Shown piece by piece: positions 52,300-61,205 of a DNA stretch of 64,000 bases (positions are counted from its first letter, which is position 1; the number at the start of each line of letters is the position of its first letter). Below the pieces are notes generated by a model. The model made no database searches. It was not told the DNA's origin and saw nothing but the letters and a program-made list of their open reading frames with translations. The stretch is from Sulfurospirillum multivorans DSM 12446 (GTDB lineage: Bacteria > Campylobacterota > Campylobacteria > Campylobacterales > Sulfurospirillaceae), in NCBI RefSeq assembly GCF_000568815.1, contig NZ_CP007201.1, forward strand, positions 2,427,654 to 2,491,653, in the 5' to 3' direction. The position numbers were made by a program, and so were the translations under genes.

Positions 52300-54069
52300 C
52301 TAATGCTTAATCACACCCAAATCCACACACGCGATATGTGTCGGTGAAGATTTAGCACTCTTTTTTAGGACGCCAAAGATTTCATTGAGTTCGTTATCAT
52401 CCAGATCGTGCTGGTAGCCGAATCCATGGCAAATAACCGCAGCACTGACCGTCATCAAAGGAAATTGCTGAATCACACCATCGCGATTTTTTGCCATAAT
52501 GTACCCCGTACTTAACCCTTGTTCGCAGTAAAAACTCTTGATGTCCTCTGCAAATTTACTCACGATTTCTAAAATAATGCTATAGACTTTCTCAAAGCTA
52601 TCATCATCTTTGAGGCTCCAACCAAGGAAAAAATCATCGCCACCAACGTGTCCGACCAAGCACTCATCAAAGCCAACGGAGCTTCGCAGAATGTCGGCAA
52701 AAAGTGTAATGGCGCGGTCTCCTTTGCGAAAGCCGTAGTAGTCGTTAAAGGGTTTAAAATTATCAAAGTCAAAGTACGCCATCATCACTTTTTCTTTACC
52801 GTCGACTGCATTGGCGACAAACTCGTTAATGATGCGGTTACCTGAAAGTCCTGTGAGCGGATTTTGATCTTTGGCATCGACAATATTTTTTTCATTGACA
52901 ATATCCAGAAGCACTTTGGAGCTCAAAAAGCCCACGTATTTTTCATTTTCGGTGATCAAAATCGCGTCATTATCATCATCAAACGCGTAAATTTTGAGAA
53001 TTTTTTCAATCGGGTCGTTGATGTCGGCTCGCCCACAATGTGAAATGATCTTTTTAAGGCTTCCTTGCGTCATATTATAAAGCAATGCTTTGCCGTAATT
53101 GGAGTAGATGTAGGCTTTAATATCCGTATCTTTAATGATGCCAAGCGGTGTGAGATCGCGTGCAAGCACCGGCACGAAATGGATCTTTTTATCACTTTTA
53201 AGCACATCATAAACCTCGTTGATGTGCGAATCAATAAAAACCGTGTGACTCTTTTGTAGGTATTTATCAATGTTGGCGATCTTACCACTTTTACGTTTGT
53301 CATTTTGAGAAACCATCTTGAGATGTTCGTACGAAGGAACGATTTCCAGAACATTGAGTGTTGGTCTTTGCACGAAATAGCCTTGCACCATATTACACCC
53401 AAGCTTCTTACACTCGACATACTCCTCTTCGCACTCTACGCCCTCGGCAATCGTGAAAATTCCCATCGCTTGGGCGATTTGAACGATGGAGCTGACGAAG
53501 AGTTTCTTCTTTTTACTGAGGTGGATTTCGCTGATAAAAAAACGGTCGATTTTGATGAAATTTGGATCGGCATTAAAGAGCATTTGAAGCCCTGAGAAGC
53601 CGACACCAAAGTCGTCAATCGCCATCTTATAGCCTTGCTGTTTATAGAGGTTTAGCACGAGTTTATCAACCCCAGCATACATGCCCACTTGGTGTTTTTC
53701 GGAGAGTTCAAAGCAGATATTGGACGTGTCCATCTCGTAGGTGGAGAGCAGTTCGCACGTGTAACCCGATTTAAAATCAGGCATCATCGTGATGCGATTG
53801 TCTAGGTTATAAAAAAGTTTAATGTGTTTGGAAAAGGGCAGTAATGAAAATTTGTGAATCGCTTTTTCACGCAATTTCACATCAATCATATAGAGTGCTT
53901 TCTCACTGTAAGCCGTGTCAAAAATGCAGTCAATCGTCGTAAATCCAGCAGGTTCGTAATTGCGTATCAAGGCTTCAACGGCGTAGAGTTTGCCCGTGTA
54001 AATATTGACAATGGGCTGAAAAGCAAAATCCGCCACTTCGACCAATTTTTGCCATTTGTCATTGAACAT
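52300..54069 (-). CDS. EAL-CBS-GGDEF protein (cyclic-di-GMP metabolism)
   Basis: A 589-residue cytoplasmic protein with domains in the order EAL, two CBS repeats, GGDEF. EAL (about 10-240) has FQPIVNIYTGKLYAVEALIRN, ICFELSEKH, AIDDFGVGFSGLQ, FIKIDRFFI and AEGVECEEE, all looking intact. The CBS pair is at about 285-395 (VPVLARDLTPLGIIKDTD, ENEKYVGFLSS). GGDEF (about 410-580) has the active-site loop as GGDDF (HVGGDDFFLGWS), so cyclase activity is uncertain. I start it at the ATG at 54069, ten bases after AGAGGAA. It resembles YkuI/GGDEF hybrids with a nucleotide-sensing linker. Confidence 0.88.
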   Translation of the reverse strand: MFNDKWQKLVEVADFAFQPIVNIYTGKLYAVEALIRNYEPAGFTTIDCIFDTAYSEKALYMIDVKLREKAIHKFSLLPFSKHIKLFYNLDNRITMMPDFKSGYTCELLSTYEMDTSNICFELSEKHQVGMYAGVDKLVLNLYKQQGYKMAIDDFGVGFSGLQMLFNADPNFIKIDRFFISEIHLSKKKKLFVSSIVQIAQAMGIFTIAEGVECEEEYVECKKLGCNMVQGYFVQRPTLNVLEIVPSYEHLKMVSQNDKRKSGKIANIDKYLQKSHTVFIDSHINEVYDVLKSDKKIHFVPVLARDLTPLGIIKDTDIKAYIYSNYGKALLYNMTQGSLKKIISHCGRADINDPIEKILKIYAFDDDNDAILITENEKYVGFLSSKVLLDIVNEKNIVDAKDQNPLTGLSGNRIINEFVANAVDGKEKVMMAYFDFDNFKPFNDYYGFRKGDRAITLFADILRSSVGFDECLVGHVGGDDFFLGWSLKDDDSFEKVYSIILEIVSKFAEDIKSFYCEQGLSTGYIMAKNRDGVIQQFPLMTVSAAVICHGFGYQHDLDDNELNEIFGVLKKSAKSSPTHIACVDLGVIKH

Positions 54070-54142
54070 CGTGTATGATTCCTCTGTGTTGATGGGCAAA
54101 TCATACACCAAAGCGATTACTAAAACATTACATGTAAAAGCG

Positions 54143-54739
54143 CTAGTCGCAGTTTTCCACGCAGATTTTATGCGGGATGACTTGTCCACCACACCCTACA
54201 AAACAGGTGTCATAGTGTTGGTCACACCCACAATTGGTTGTGCAAAAACTTTGTTGATTGACCAAAATCTGCTCAAACGTTGGACGCGTAGGAACCCAAG
54301 GCTCACGAGGACGGTCGTGGTTGAGACGGTTCATATAGCGACGTAATTCATCGCGTCTTTTACACGCATTGGGATCTTTGTTTTGTTCACACTGCCTTTG
54401 AAAATGGCTCAAGTCGCGACTGTAATCGTAATAATCCCTCTGCCAATGCCTCAAGTCCATCTCAAAACGCATCATGTCCATTTGGTAGCGACTGTATGCC
54501 ATCTCGTACGCTCTTTGTTCATCCATTTCAACGGCTTTGGCTTTGCCATACGCATCATCAAGACAATACTGATAATTTTGTTGACACTGATCTTGACACC
54601 CTTGGCGAATCAGCGAACAGTTATTGAGGCAGGGTTGCGAGCGCGATGAGGCAGGAGGAATGTACTCATTTTTAATGACATAACGAGGACCGCATCCTGC
54701 AAACAACAGAGCGATACAGACCCAAAGTAAACGATGCAT
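54143..54739 (-). CDS. Cys-rich lipoprotein of unknown function
   Basis: A 198-residue predicted lipoprotein. The signal MHRLLWVCIALLFAGC has lipobox L-F-A-G-C with the lipid-bearing Cys at 16. The mature part has a Cys-rich start (PCLNNCSLIRQGCQDQCQQNYQYC, in part), a central Tyr/Arg/Asp-rich helical region and a second Cys-rich end (FCTTNCGCDQHYDTCFVGCG). The many Cys in short C-x2-3-C spacings suggest disulfides, or metal or cluster binding. No CXXCH is present, so it is not a c-type cytochrome. I start it at the sixth codon after the first ATG (54739). Not recognised. Confidence 0.65.
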   Translation of the reverse strand: MHRLLWVCIALLFAGCGPRYVIKNEYIPPASSRSQPCLNNCSLIRQGCQDQCQQNYQYCLDDAYGKAKAVEMDEQRAYEMAYSRYQMDMMRFEMDLRHWQRDYYDYSRDLSHFQRQCEQNKDPNACKRRDELRRYMNRLNHDRPREPWVPTRPTFEQILVNQQSFCTTNCGCDQHYDTCFVGCGGQVIPHKICVENCD

Positions 54740-54804
54740 AATAGCCGCCTCTTTCAAATAATTTTGCGTATTATAGGGTAAAATCGTGAAGTTTGGGTGA
54801 ATTT

Positions 54805-55596
54805 TTAAGGCTGAAGCACAGCACCTTTGAGGTAGTGTGAGACAATACGCTCATACATGCTTGAACCTTTACCATCAGGCTCTTTAAGACGGTTTAGCTG
54901 CGCTTGCATGATGCTCATCTGCTCTTTAGGAATCTCTTTACCCACGCAGATATAATAATCGGTGTTTAAAATGATATGCGCCAAGCGGTACTGCGCAACA
55001 TCTTGATTTTCACTGATCAGATGGTACACAAACGGAACATCGGTATACACAAGTGCGTCAACTCTGCCATACTCCAACATTTTATAGCCCTGAATCGGTG
55101 TTGAAACGCGGGTAATGTTCAGACCATGCTTTTCGCCAATCTCTTGAAAAAGCACTTTTTCAGATGAAGTCTCTTTAATCGTCACAATGCGAAGCGGGCG
55201 TAAAATCTCTAACGTCGTTTTTCCCTTGGGCAGATCCATTCCGCGTTTGGTAATCACCGCAAGTTTCACCGTTGCCACAGGTCCTAGCCAGTAAAAAAGA
55301 GGTTCTCTCTCTTTAAGCTTCACTGCGGTGACCAAGTAAGATCTGGGATGTTTGAGGGCTTCATCGTACATTTTATTCCACGCATCAAATTCAATCTCGT
55401 CTTGGGAAAATTGGGGTCGTAACGAGACAAGACTCGCTTCCAAAAGATCAATACTTAAGCCTTTAATAGCACCTTTGTCACGAAAACTAAACGGCGGATT
55501 GGGGACGGCGTAGAGTGAAATGTCGCTCCCTATAAGAGAAGTTAATCCTAAAATAATGACACTAATTCCATACACAAAATGAGATCGAAGCTGCAT
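54805..55596 (-). CDS. Periplasmic solute-binding protein, family 3
   Basis: A 263-residue secreted protein with an N-terminal hydrophobic signal (HFVYGISVIILGLTSLI). It has the SBP-bac-3 fold motifs: LYAVPNPPFSFRDKGAIKGLSIDLLEAS near residues 27-55, FYWLGPVATVKLAVITKRG near 100, a mobile-loop EYGRVDALVYTDVPF near 175 and YYICVGKEIPKEQ near 215. These bind amino acids or similar small molecules. No permease gene of its class is adjacent; the next gene is a FetB-like permease of another family. It may be a stand-alone sensor-type binding protein. Confidence 0.78.
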   Translation of the reverse strand: MQLRSHFVYGISVIILGLTSLIGSDISLYAVPNPPFSFRDKGAIKGLSIDLLEASLVSLRPQFSQDEIEFDAWNKMYDEALKHPRSYLVTAVKLKEREPLFYWLGPVATVKLAVITKRGMDLPKGKTTLEILRPLRIVTIKETSSEKVLFQEIGEKHGLNITRVSTPIQGYKMLEYGRVDALVYTDVPFVYHLISENQDVAQYRLAHIILNTDYYICVGKEIPKEQMSIMQAQLNRLKEPDGKGSSMYERIVSHYLKGAVLQP

Positions 55597-55690
55597 GATA
55601 GACCCTTAGTCAATTCATTTGAGAGGCTTTAAAAGTGTAACACATGCCGCCTTACGTGCAACCAAAAGTGTGACAAAAATGACGAAGAAA

Positions 55691-56389
55691 TTAAACGTCA
55701 CCTTGTGTGCGCGTTTGATACAGAAGGTACAAAATCGCGCTGATCGCACCACTGCTCAAAATCATCGCCATCACGACAATTTGGTAGCGCACCGCAATGA
55801 GAGGGTTGACACCTGAGAGAATTTGTCCCGTCATCATGCCTGGCAACGAGACAAAACCGACGGCTAGAAACGAATTGATCTGAGGAATCATCGAAGCTTT
55901 AAACGCGATAGCGCGCGCTTTTTCCATGCTGTGATGCTCACGCTCCTTGTCATAACGCTCCGCACACAAAGAGATCGCATTCATCGCATTGGCATAGATC
56001 ATACCTGCTAGAGGAATGACATAGCGCGGATCGAGTGGGTTTGTAAGCTCCAAAACGCCGCCTAACACAAGAGCAAGGCTGAGCGTTCCACCCACAGTGA
56101 TGCTTACCAAAATGACCAAGTAGCTTTGAAAAGTTTGAGCGTGAATATTGCGCCTCGCAATCAGTGACGCCACAATGAGCATGACCGCGATCAAAAGGGC
56201 TAAAAGCCACAGGGAGTTGGTGCTAAAAAGTGAAGTCAGCACATAGCCAATGAGAATAAGCTGAACACTCATGCGAAGCGTTGCAACAGCAATCTCTGTT
56301 TTGTCTCCTACCCAACGGTAATAGAAAAAAGCAACCAAACCAAGCGGTGGAAGCAGGTAAAGCAGGTTAAAAAGCGAGATCGTTTGCAT
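55691..56389 (-). CDS. fetB: FetB/UPF0014-family ABC permease
   Basis: A 232-residue membrane protein with about seven helices of the UPF0014 family. It has VATLRMSVQLILIGYVL near residue 36, IPLAGMIYANAMNAISLCAERYDKEREH near 125, MIPQINSFLAVGFVSLPGMMTGQILSG near 170 and a terminal AISAILYLLYQTRTQ. In E. coli FetB pairs with the ATPase FetA, linked to iron export. No FetA-like ATPase is in the window, so its partner lies elsewhere. Confidence 0.8.
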   Translation of the reverse strand: MQTISLFNLLYLLPPLGLVAFFYYRWVGDKTEIAVATLRMSVQLILIGYVLTSLFSTNSLWLLALLIAVMLIVASLIARRNIHAQTFQSYLVILVSITVGGTLSLALVLGGVLELTNPLDPRYVIPLAGMIYANAMNAISLCAERYDKEREHHSMEKARAIAFKASMIPQINSFLAVGFVSLPGMMTGQILSGVNPLIAVRYQIVVMAMILSSGAISAILYLLYQTRTQGDV

Positions 56390-56407
56390 GGATTAAGCCT
56401 TACATGT

Positions 56408-56435
56408 AAAGAGGAATGCCAAAGCACCCCTCTTT
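56408..56435 (-). terminator. Hairpin after accC-like gene
   Basis: A 7-bp stem AAAGAGG / CCTCTTT around a 14-base loop, in the gap between the biotin carboxylase stop and fetB. A TTACATGTAA copy (56400-56409) overlaps its left arm. Confidence 0.45.
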
Positions 56436-56446
56436 AAGAGATGATC

Positions 56447-57892
56447 TTACAACCCTTGATTTTTAAGTGCCGCCACAATCGCCGCGATGTGCTCATGTTT
56501 GATCTCATCTTCTTCGATGTCATGGATCGCGTCTAAGGTAAAGGTTGGAAGTTTTTTATCAAGATACGTCGTGTTAAAGATACCATTTTTAAAATCTTCG
56601 TCCCGCACAATTTGACGATGCAGTGGAATGTTGGTTGGAATGCCTGAGATGATAAATTCATCCAAAGCACGTCTGGCTTTGCGCACCACGCCATCCCAGT
56701 CAATGCCCACAACAATGAGCTTTCCAATCATAGAATCATAGTTGGTCGGAACCACATAATCTTTAAAACCAATGGCATCAAGTCTTACACCAGGACCGCC
56801 AGGAGAGAGATAGGTCGTAATGCGACCCGAAGAGGGGATAAAGCCATTTTTGGGGTCTTCCGCGTTGATACGACACTCAATTGCGTAGCCTCGAAACTTG
56901 ATATCTTCTTGCATCGTAGGAAGTGGTTCACCCTCCGCAATGCGGATCATACTTTGAACGATGTCGATGCCCGTAATCGCCTCAGTGATCGTGTGCTCCA
57001 CTTGAACCCGCGTGTTCATCTCGATAAAGAAGAAGTTATCGTCTTCATCGACCAGATACTCCAGCGTTCCAACGCTCTCGTAGCCTAGTTTAAACATCGC
57101 TTTTTTAGACGCGCGAAGGAGTTCATTGCGCACTTTGGGGTTCAGTCTAGGACTCGGAGCGATCTCCACCACTTTTTGATGACGCCTTTGAATCGAACAG
57201 TCGCGCTCGCCTAAGTGAATCACATTGCCACATTTATCTGCCATGACTTGCACTTCAATGTGGCGAGGATTTTGCACGTATTTTTCAATAAACGCATCGC
57301 CCCTGCCAAAAAAGCGCTCTGCCTCTTTGGTTGCGGCTTCAAACATCGCGCCAAACTCTTCCTCTTTTTTGACAATTCGCATCCCTTTTCCACCACCACC
57401 AAACGCTGCTTTAATAATGACAGGAAAGCCAATCTCACGTGCCACACGAATCGCGGCATCGATTTCAAGAATGGGCTGATCGGTACCACCAAGAACGGGA
57501 ACACCTACGGCTTTCATCGCAATTTTGGATGCCATTTTGTCACCAAAAAGGGCGATATGCTCTGGCTTTGGACCAATGAAAGCAATGTCATGATCGATAC
57601 AATACTGCGCAAAATCAGCATTTTCAGACAAAAATCCGTATCCTGGATGAATCGCGTCTGCGCCAACCTCGATGGCAAGTGCTACGATATTTTTATAATC
57701 CAGATAAACCTGAATGGGATCGCCCTTGAGCAGATAACTCTCATCTGCTTTGCGGACCCAAACACCATTTGCATCAATCGTTGAAAAAACACACACACTC
57801 TTAATCTCCAACTCTTTACATGCCCTAATGACCCTAAGCGCGATTTCACCGCGATTGGCGATCAATACCTTTGTGATTTTCCGTGCGTCCAC
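56447..57892 (-). CDS. accC: Biotin carboxylase (AccC / pyruvate carboxylase A type)
   Basis: ATP-grasp enzyme that carboxylates a biotin carrier. The N-domain has ITKVLIANRGEIALRVIRAC, ATP-binding FGGGGKGMRIV near residue 163, the EKYVQNPRHIEVQVMAD segment, GERDCSIQRRHQKVVE near 238 and EMNTRVQVEHTITE near 288. I start at the GTG at 57892, seven bases after GGGAG, giving 481 residues; an upstream TTG adds six. The chain is about 30 residues longer than enterobacterial AccC, ending in HDIEEDEIKHEHIAAI. It could therefore be the PycA subunit of a two-subunit pyruvate carboxylase. Confidence 0.88.
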   Translation of the reverse strand: MDARKITKVLIANRGEIALRVIRACKELEIKSVCVFSTIDANGVWVRKADESYLLKGDPIQVYLDYKNIVALAIEVGADAIHPGYGFLSENADFAQYCIDHDIAFIGPKPEHIALFGDKMASKIAMKAVGVPVLGGTDQPILEIDAAIRVAREIGFPVIIKAAFGGGGKGMRIVKKEEEFGAMFEAATKEAERFFGRGDAFIEKYVQNPRHIEVQVMADKCGNVIHLGERDCSIQRRHQKVVEIAPSPRLNPKVRNELLRASKKAMFKLGYESVGTLEYLVDEDDNFFFIEMNTRVQVEHTITEAITGIDIVQSMIRIAEGEPLPTMQEDIKFRGYAIECRINAEDPKNGFIPSSGRITTYLSPGGPGVRLDAIGFKDYVVPTNYDSMIGKLIVVGIDWDGVVRKARRALDEFIISGIPTNIPLHRQIVRDEDFKNGIFNTTYLDKKLPTFTLDAIHDIEEDEIKHEHIAAIVAALKNQGL

Positions 57893-57970
57893 TTGTCTTC
57901 TCCCACTCAAAATAGAACACGAATTATAGCACTTACCTATTAAATTCGTTGCCCTATCCCAAGTATTTTT

Positions 57971-59833
57971 TCACACCTGCCATTCGCCTCGCTGCACACT
58001 CTCATCAATGTCGCGTCCCATGCTTTGGTGCAACGCCCAATAATAGTCCACAAACTGTTTTACATGTAACACATTAGGCATGTAAAGTCCTTCGTTTTTA
58101 GTGGCATACTGCTCTAAAAAAAGCTTCGCATCGGTTTTGGAAAGATAATGACGCAACAACGCTGTATAGGTTTTAAGATACCACGCTTTAACTCTTTCAT
58201 ACGCTGAATCACTCAAATCGATCTGCAATGTCCCCTCAAATTTCAACACACCACACTCAAAAAGTCCTGAGAGATGAATCAACCCTTCACAATAATAAGG
58301 TTCAACTTCACCCGTTTTCATCCACCCAATGAGCCCCACCGAACGCTTAATAAGATCGCGCAAGAGTGCTGTTTTTAAGTGCTCATCTTCATTCATAAAA
58401 AAGGCAACCAGTCCGCCCGTCGTGGCTTTAAACTCTTCGATATTTTTAAACACGCCACTTTGGTTCATGCGCGCTTCCGTATCGTGATCCATCCACAAGA
58501 TGTGCCCGAACTCATGCCCGATCGTGCTCACTTCATAGACTTGATGCCATAGAGGCGCTTGATGAAAGATGATCTCCCGTTCCGCGTCCATAAACGCTTT
58601 TCCAAAAACCTGTTGGTTGATTTTTAAAAAGGGTTTGGCACGCAGAGAATCTAAAATATTATCGGAAAAGGCAAAGATCTTTTTGCCCAGTTCTTGACTA
58701 ACCGTTTCGTCATTGGGAACCACTTGCGCGGAGAAAAGTCCGTTAAATTCTGCGGCATAAAAGAGTGCTGGACGCCCGATGTAGAGTTGAACGCGCTTGA
58801 GGTTTGAGAGGACATTCTCTTTTACATGTAACGCATTTTGACCGTTTTGATCAAACAAGGTGGTAAACATTTTAAGAATGCGATCAAACGTGCCATACGC
58901 CCCTTTGTTTTCAGGGTTGGAGACTCTCACATCCCACTCCAAAGCGACCGCTTTTTTGTAGTGATCTTCGTAGTATTCCAAAGGATGACCGATCTGAATC
59001 GGCGTGGTGATTTTCATCCATCTGCGATCCACTTCCGCCCATTTGGCGATCAGTTCACTGCGCTCTTCTTCGCCAAATGCCTCATCAAGCGCTCTAAAAT
59101 AATCAATGTAAAACGTTTTGTGATCCCAATCAGGATCGTCCATTTCGGACAGGTCGTCGCATAAACTCTGCAATGCATTTCTCACCTGCTGAACTTCTTT
59201 TGCAAACGCCGTTGCATAAGCTTTTGCGATATAACCGCCCTCCACTTTTTCAAGCACTGAATACGACCGATCGCCATCTTCGCCATTGGGGGCTGGGTCG
59301 AGCAAGCCGTTTACATGTAACATCTGCGCGATCGCTTCTTGGTCTTTGGCGTATTCCAGTTCCAAAAGAGGATTGATCGTGTTGATGATGTGCTCATTCC
59401 ACGACGATTGCCATGTGCTAAGTGCTAGCCCTACTTCATGAACACCACGCAACATGCGTCGGTAAAACGGTGAAAAGAGCCACTCTTTATCGACAAGCGT
59501 CAAGAGTTCACCGTGCGCTTTGAGGTAAAATTCACTCACCCAAAGATAGGCTTTCTCTTTTGCTTGCGTGATGAAAACCTCATCTTTTCCCTCTTTTTCC
59601 AACGCTTGTACCAGCTGTTCATCCCGAAGGTTGATCAGACGTGTGAGGGCTGCAACCCTGTTTTCGCGAATCAACGAAAGCTCAACGCTCTGTAAAAACG
59701 TGTCGATAAACGCTTCCATGCGTTTATCGTACGTTTGTGACTCCACAATACTAAAGTAATTCCCAAGCTCCCTTTGGCGCTCACCTAAAAGATCGTAAAA
59801 TCGTCTTAAATCATTTTCAAATTTCTGGCTCAT
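57971..59833 (-). CDS. ciaB: CiaB-family protein
   Basis: A 620-residue protein that matches the Campylobacter invasion antigen B family in length and style (N-terminal RRFYDLLGERQRELGNYFS, central HPLEYYEDHYKKAVALEWDVRV). A zinc-peptidase-like HEFGH lies near residue 440 in VSTIGHEFGHILWMDHDTEA, with a possible third ligand in NIEEFKATTGG some 30 residues on. That suggests a metallopeptidase fold rather than a secreted effector. No signal peptide. I start it at the ATG at 59833; a GTG at 59845 and an ATG at 59836 are alternatives. Three TTACATGTAA copies lie inside. Confidence 0.75.
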   Translation of the reverse strand: MSQKFENDLRRFYDLLGERQRELGNYFSIVESQTYDKRMEAFIDTFLQSVELSLIRENRVAALTRLINLRDEQLVQALEKEGKDEVFITQAKEKAYLWVSEFYLKAHGELLTLVDKEWLFSPFYRRMLRGVHEVGLALSTWQSSWNEHIINTINPLLELEYAKDQEAIAQMLHVNGLLDPAPNGEDGDRSYSVLEKVEGGYIAKAYATAFAKEVQQVRNALQSLCDDLSEMDDPDWDHKTFYIDYFRALDEAFGEEERSELIAKWAEVDRRWMKITTPIQIGHPLEYYEDHYKKAVALEWDVRVSNPENKGAYGTFDRILKMFTTLFDQNGQNALHVKENVLSNLKRVQLYIGRPALFYAAEFNGLFSAQVVPNDETVSQELGKKIFAFSDNILDSLRAKPFLKINQQVFGKAFMDAEREIIFHQAPLWHQVYEVSTIGHEFGHILWMDHDTEARMNQSGVFKNIEEFKATTGGLVAFFMNEDEHLKTALLRDLIKRSVGLIGWMKTGEVEPYYCEGLIHLSGLFECGVLKFEGTLQIDLSDSAYERVKAWYLKTYTALLRHYLSKTDAKLFLEQYATKNEGLYMPNVLHVKQFVDYYWALHQSMGRDIDESVQRGEWQV

Positions 59834-59866
59834 CATTTTTCTCACATTTGTTTGTCAATTTAAGTA

Positions 59867-59872
59867 TAATCT
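59867..59872 (+). promoter_or_regulatory. -10 element for the gene at 59981
   Basis: TATAAT in AAGTATAATCTTAACG, leaving a leader of about 100 bases. The leader has a short hairpin, TGATC-CTA-GATCA, near 59949-59961. Confidence 0.45.
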
Positions 59873-59980
59873 TAACGCCTTTTTCATCTATACAAGGTTA
59901 AGAAAAAGAGCTGCCCAACAAAATTCTCAACGATTGCCGATTTAGCTTGTTGATCCTAGATCATTAAACCAGGAGTTGCT

Positions 59981-61108
59981 ATGACCAGCCGCTACGAATC
60001 CATCAATACCTATTTGAATCGTGGTATCATCGAGGCGAATATCGCCTATGCCAAAATGCACCAAAGCTCTTTTTCGATTGTAAAGTTTGGATTTGAAGTC
60101 GACTTGGAAGATGGCTTTTTCTTCAAAGATCTCATCGCGTTTATTCACACTGAACTTGGCTTTCACACATTGTTGCAGCAAGGGGTGGACACCTTTTTGA
60201 TCGTTTTGCGCGACATTAAAATTCACCATGCCAAAAAGGTGCTCAAAAAGTTAGAACACGCCATCAAACAAAATTTCAAACTCGAAATCAAACACATGGG
60301 ACTCACCTTGTTTGATGCGAGCGATAGCTACAAATCACTTTTAGACCGCCTTGATAAATACTACGTCATGTCACGCCTTTCCACCCGTAAAAAGATCTTT
60401 TATGGCACGTTGGATTTTGACTTTTACGAGACACAAAATAAAAATGATGTCTTAGCCTCCATTTTACGCAAAGAAAATACCGTCACCTTGCACAATCTTT
60501 ACAACGGTATTCCCATCAAAGAGGTCGCAACGATTGCTAAGTTTGATGAAGGCATCGCGCAGATCAAGGTCATGACGCCCAAAATCTTCTACTACACGAA
60601 AGAGAGTTTTACCTTTATTCAACACGACAAAATCCCAAGCATCATCAAAGCCAAAATCATCAAAGTCGATCCTTCTAAAACCCTGGTCGTGCTTGCCAAT
60701 TTGGAGTTTTTAGATGCTTCGCCACTGGATCGAAGCTATATCAGAGTGCAACCTCAAAAACCGATCAATGCAACCCTTTTGATCAACAAAATCAAGTTCA
60801 TCGATGGCACGCTCGATACAATTTCGGAGAGCTCTGTGGTTTTACATGTAAAGCTTGACGCTATTGAAAAAATCATTCACCAAGATTTTGTGGAAAAAGA
60901 GTTTGACATCGCCTTTCATATTCCCAGTGAAAAAGGCTTTTTAACGATGGTTTCCGCCAAAGCGACCATTTTTAGCATTATCAACGAAACCATTGTCATC
61001 AATCTCCAAGCAAATCCATTTATGAAATCCAAACTAAAAGAGTACGTCTCCATGCGTCAAAATGCCCTTTTGGTAGACTTAAGGCAACAACTTAAACACA
61101 TGAGCTAG
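59981..61108 (+). CDS. Protein of unknown function, possible degenerate GGDEF plus PilZ-like domain
   Basis: A 375-residue soluble protein with no signal or membrane helix. Residues about 1-130 have the alternating strand and helix pattern of a GGDEF fold (FSIVKFGFEVDLEDG, TFLIVLRDIKIHHAKKVLKKL) but no GGDEF motif. The centre has LYNGIPIKEVATIAKFDEGIAQIKV. The rest is beta-rich and repetitive (SIIKAKIIKVDPSKTLVVLANLEFL, DSSVVLHVK-like, VSAKATIFSII), compatible with PilZ-type barrels, though the RxxxR motif is not clear. CAGGAG precedes the ATG. I offer a cyclic-di-GMP link only as a possibility. Confidence 0.5.
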   Translation: MTSRYESINTYLNRGIIEANIAYAKMHQSSFSIVKFGFEVDLEDGFFFKDLIAFIHTELGFHTLLQQGVDTFLIVLRDIKIHHAKKVLKKLEHAIKQNFKLEIKHMGLTLFDASDSYKSLLDRLDKYYVMSRLSTRKKIFYGTLDFDFYETQNKNDVLASILRKENTVTLHNLYNGIPIKEVATIAKFDEGIAQIKVMTPKIFYYTKESFTFIQHDKIPSIIKAKIIKVDPSKTLVVLANLEFLDASPLDRSYIRVQPQKPINATLLINKIKFIDGTLDTISESSVVLHVKLDAIEKIIHQDFVEKEFDIAFHIPSEKGFLTMVSAKATIFSIINETIVINLQANPFMKSKLKEYVSMRQNALLVDLRQQLKHMS

Positions 61109-61205
61109 TCCAACACTCAGAATCTTTAGTAGATTTAAAGTGAACTTATACTACATTTCCCAGCTACAATAAAATCATTACAGATTGATTACAAAAAGGA
61201 AATGT

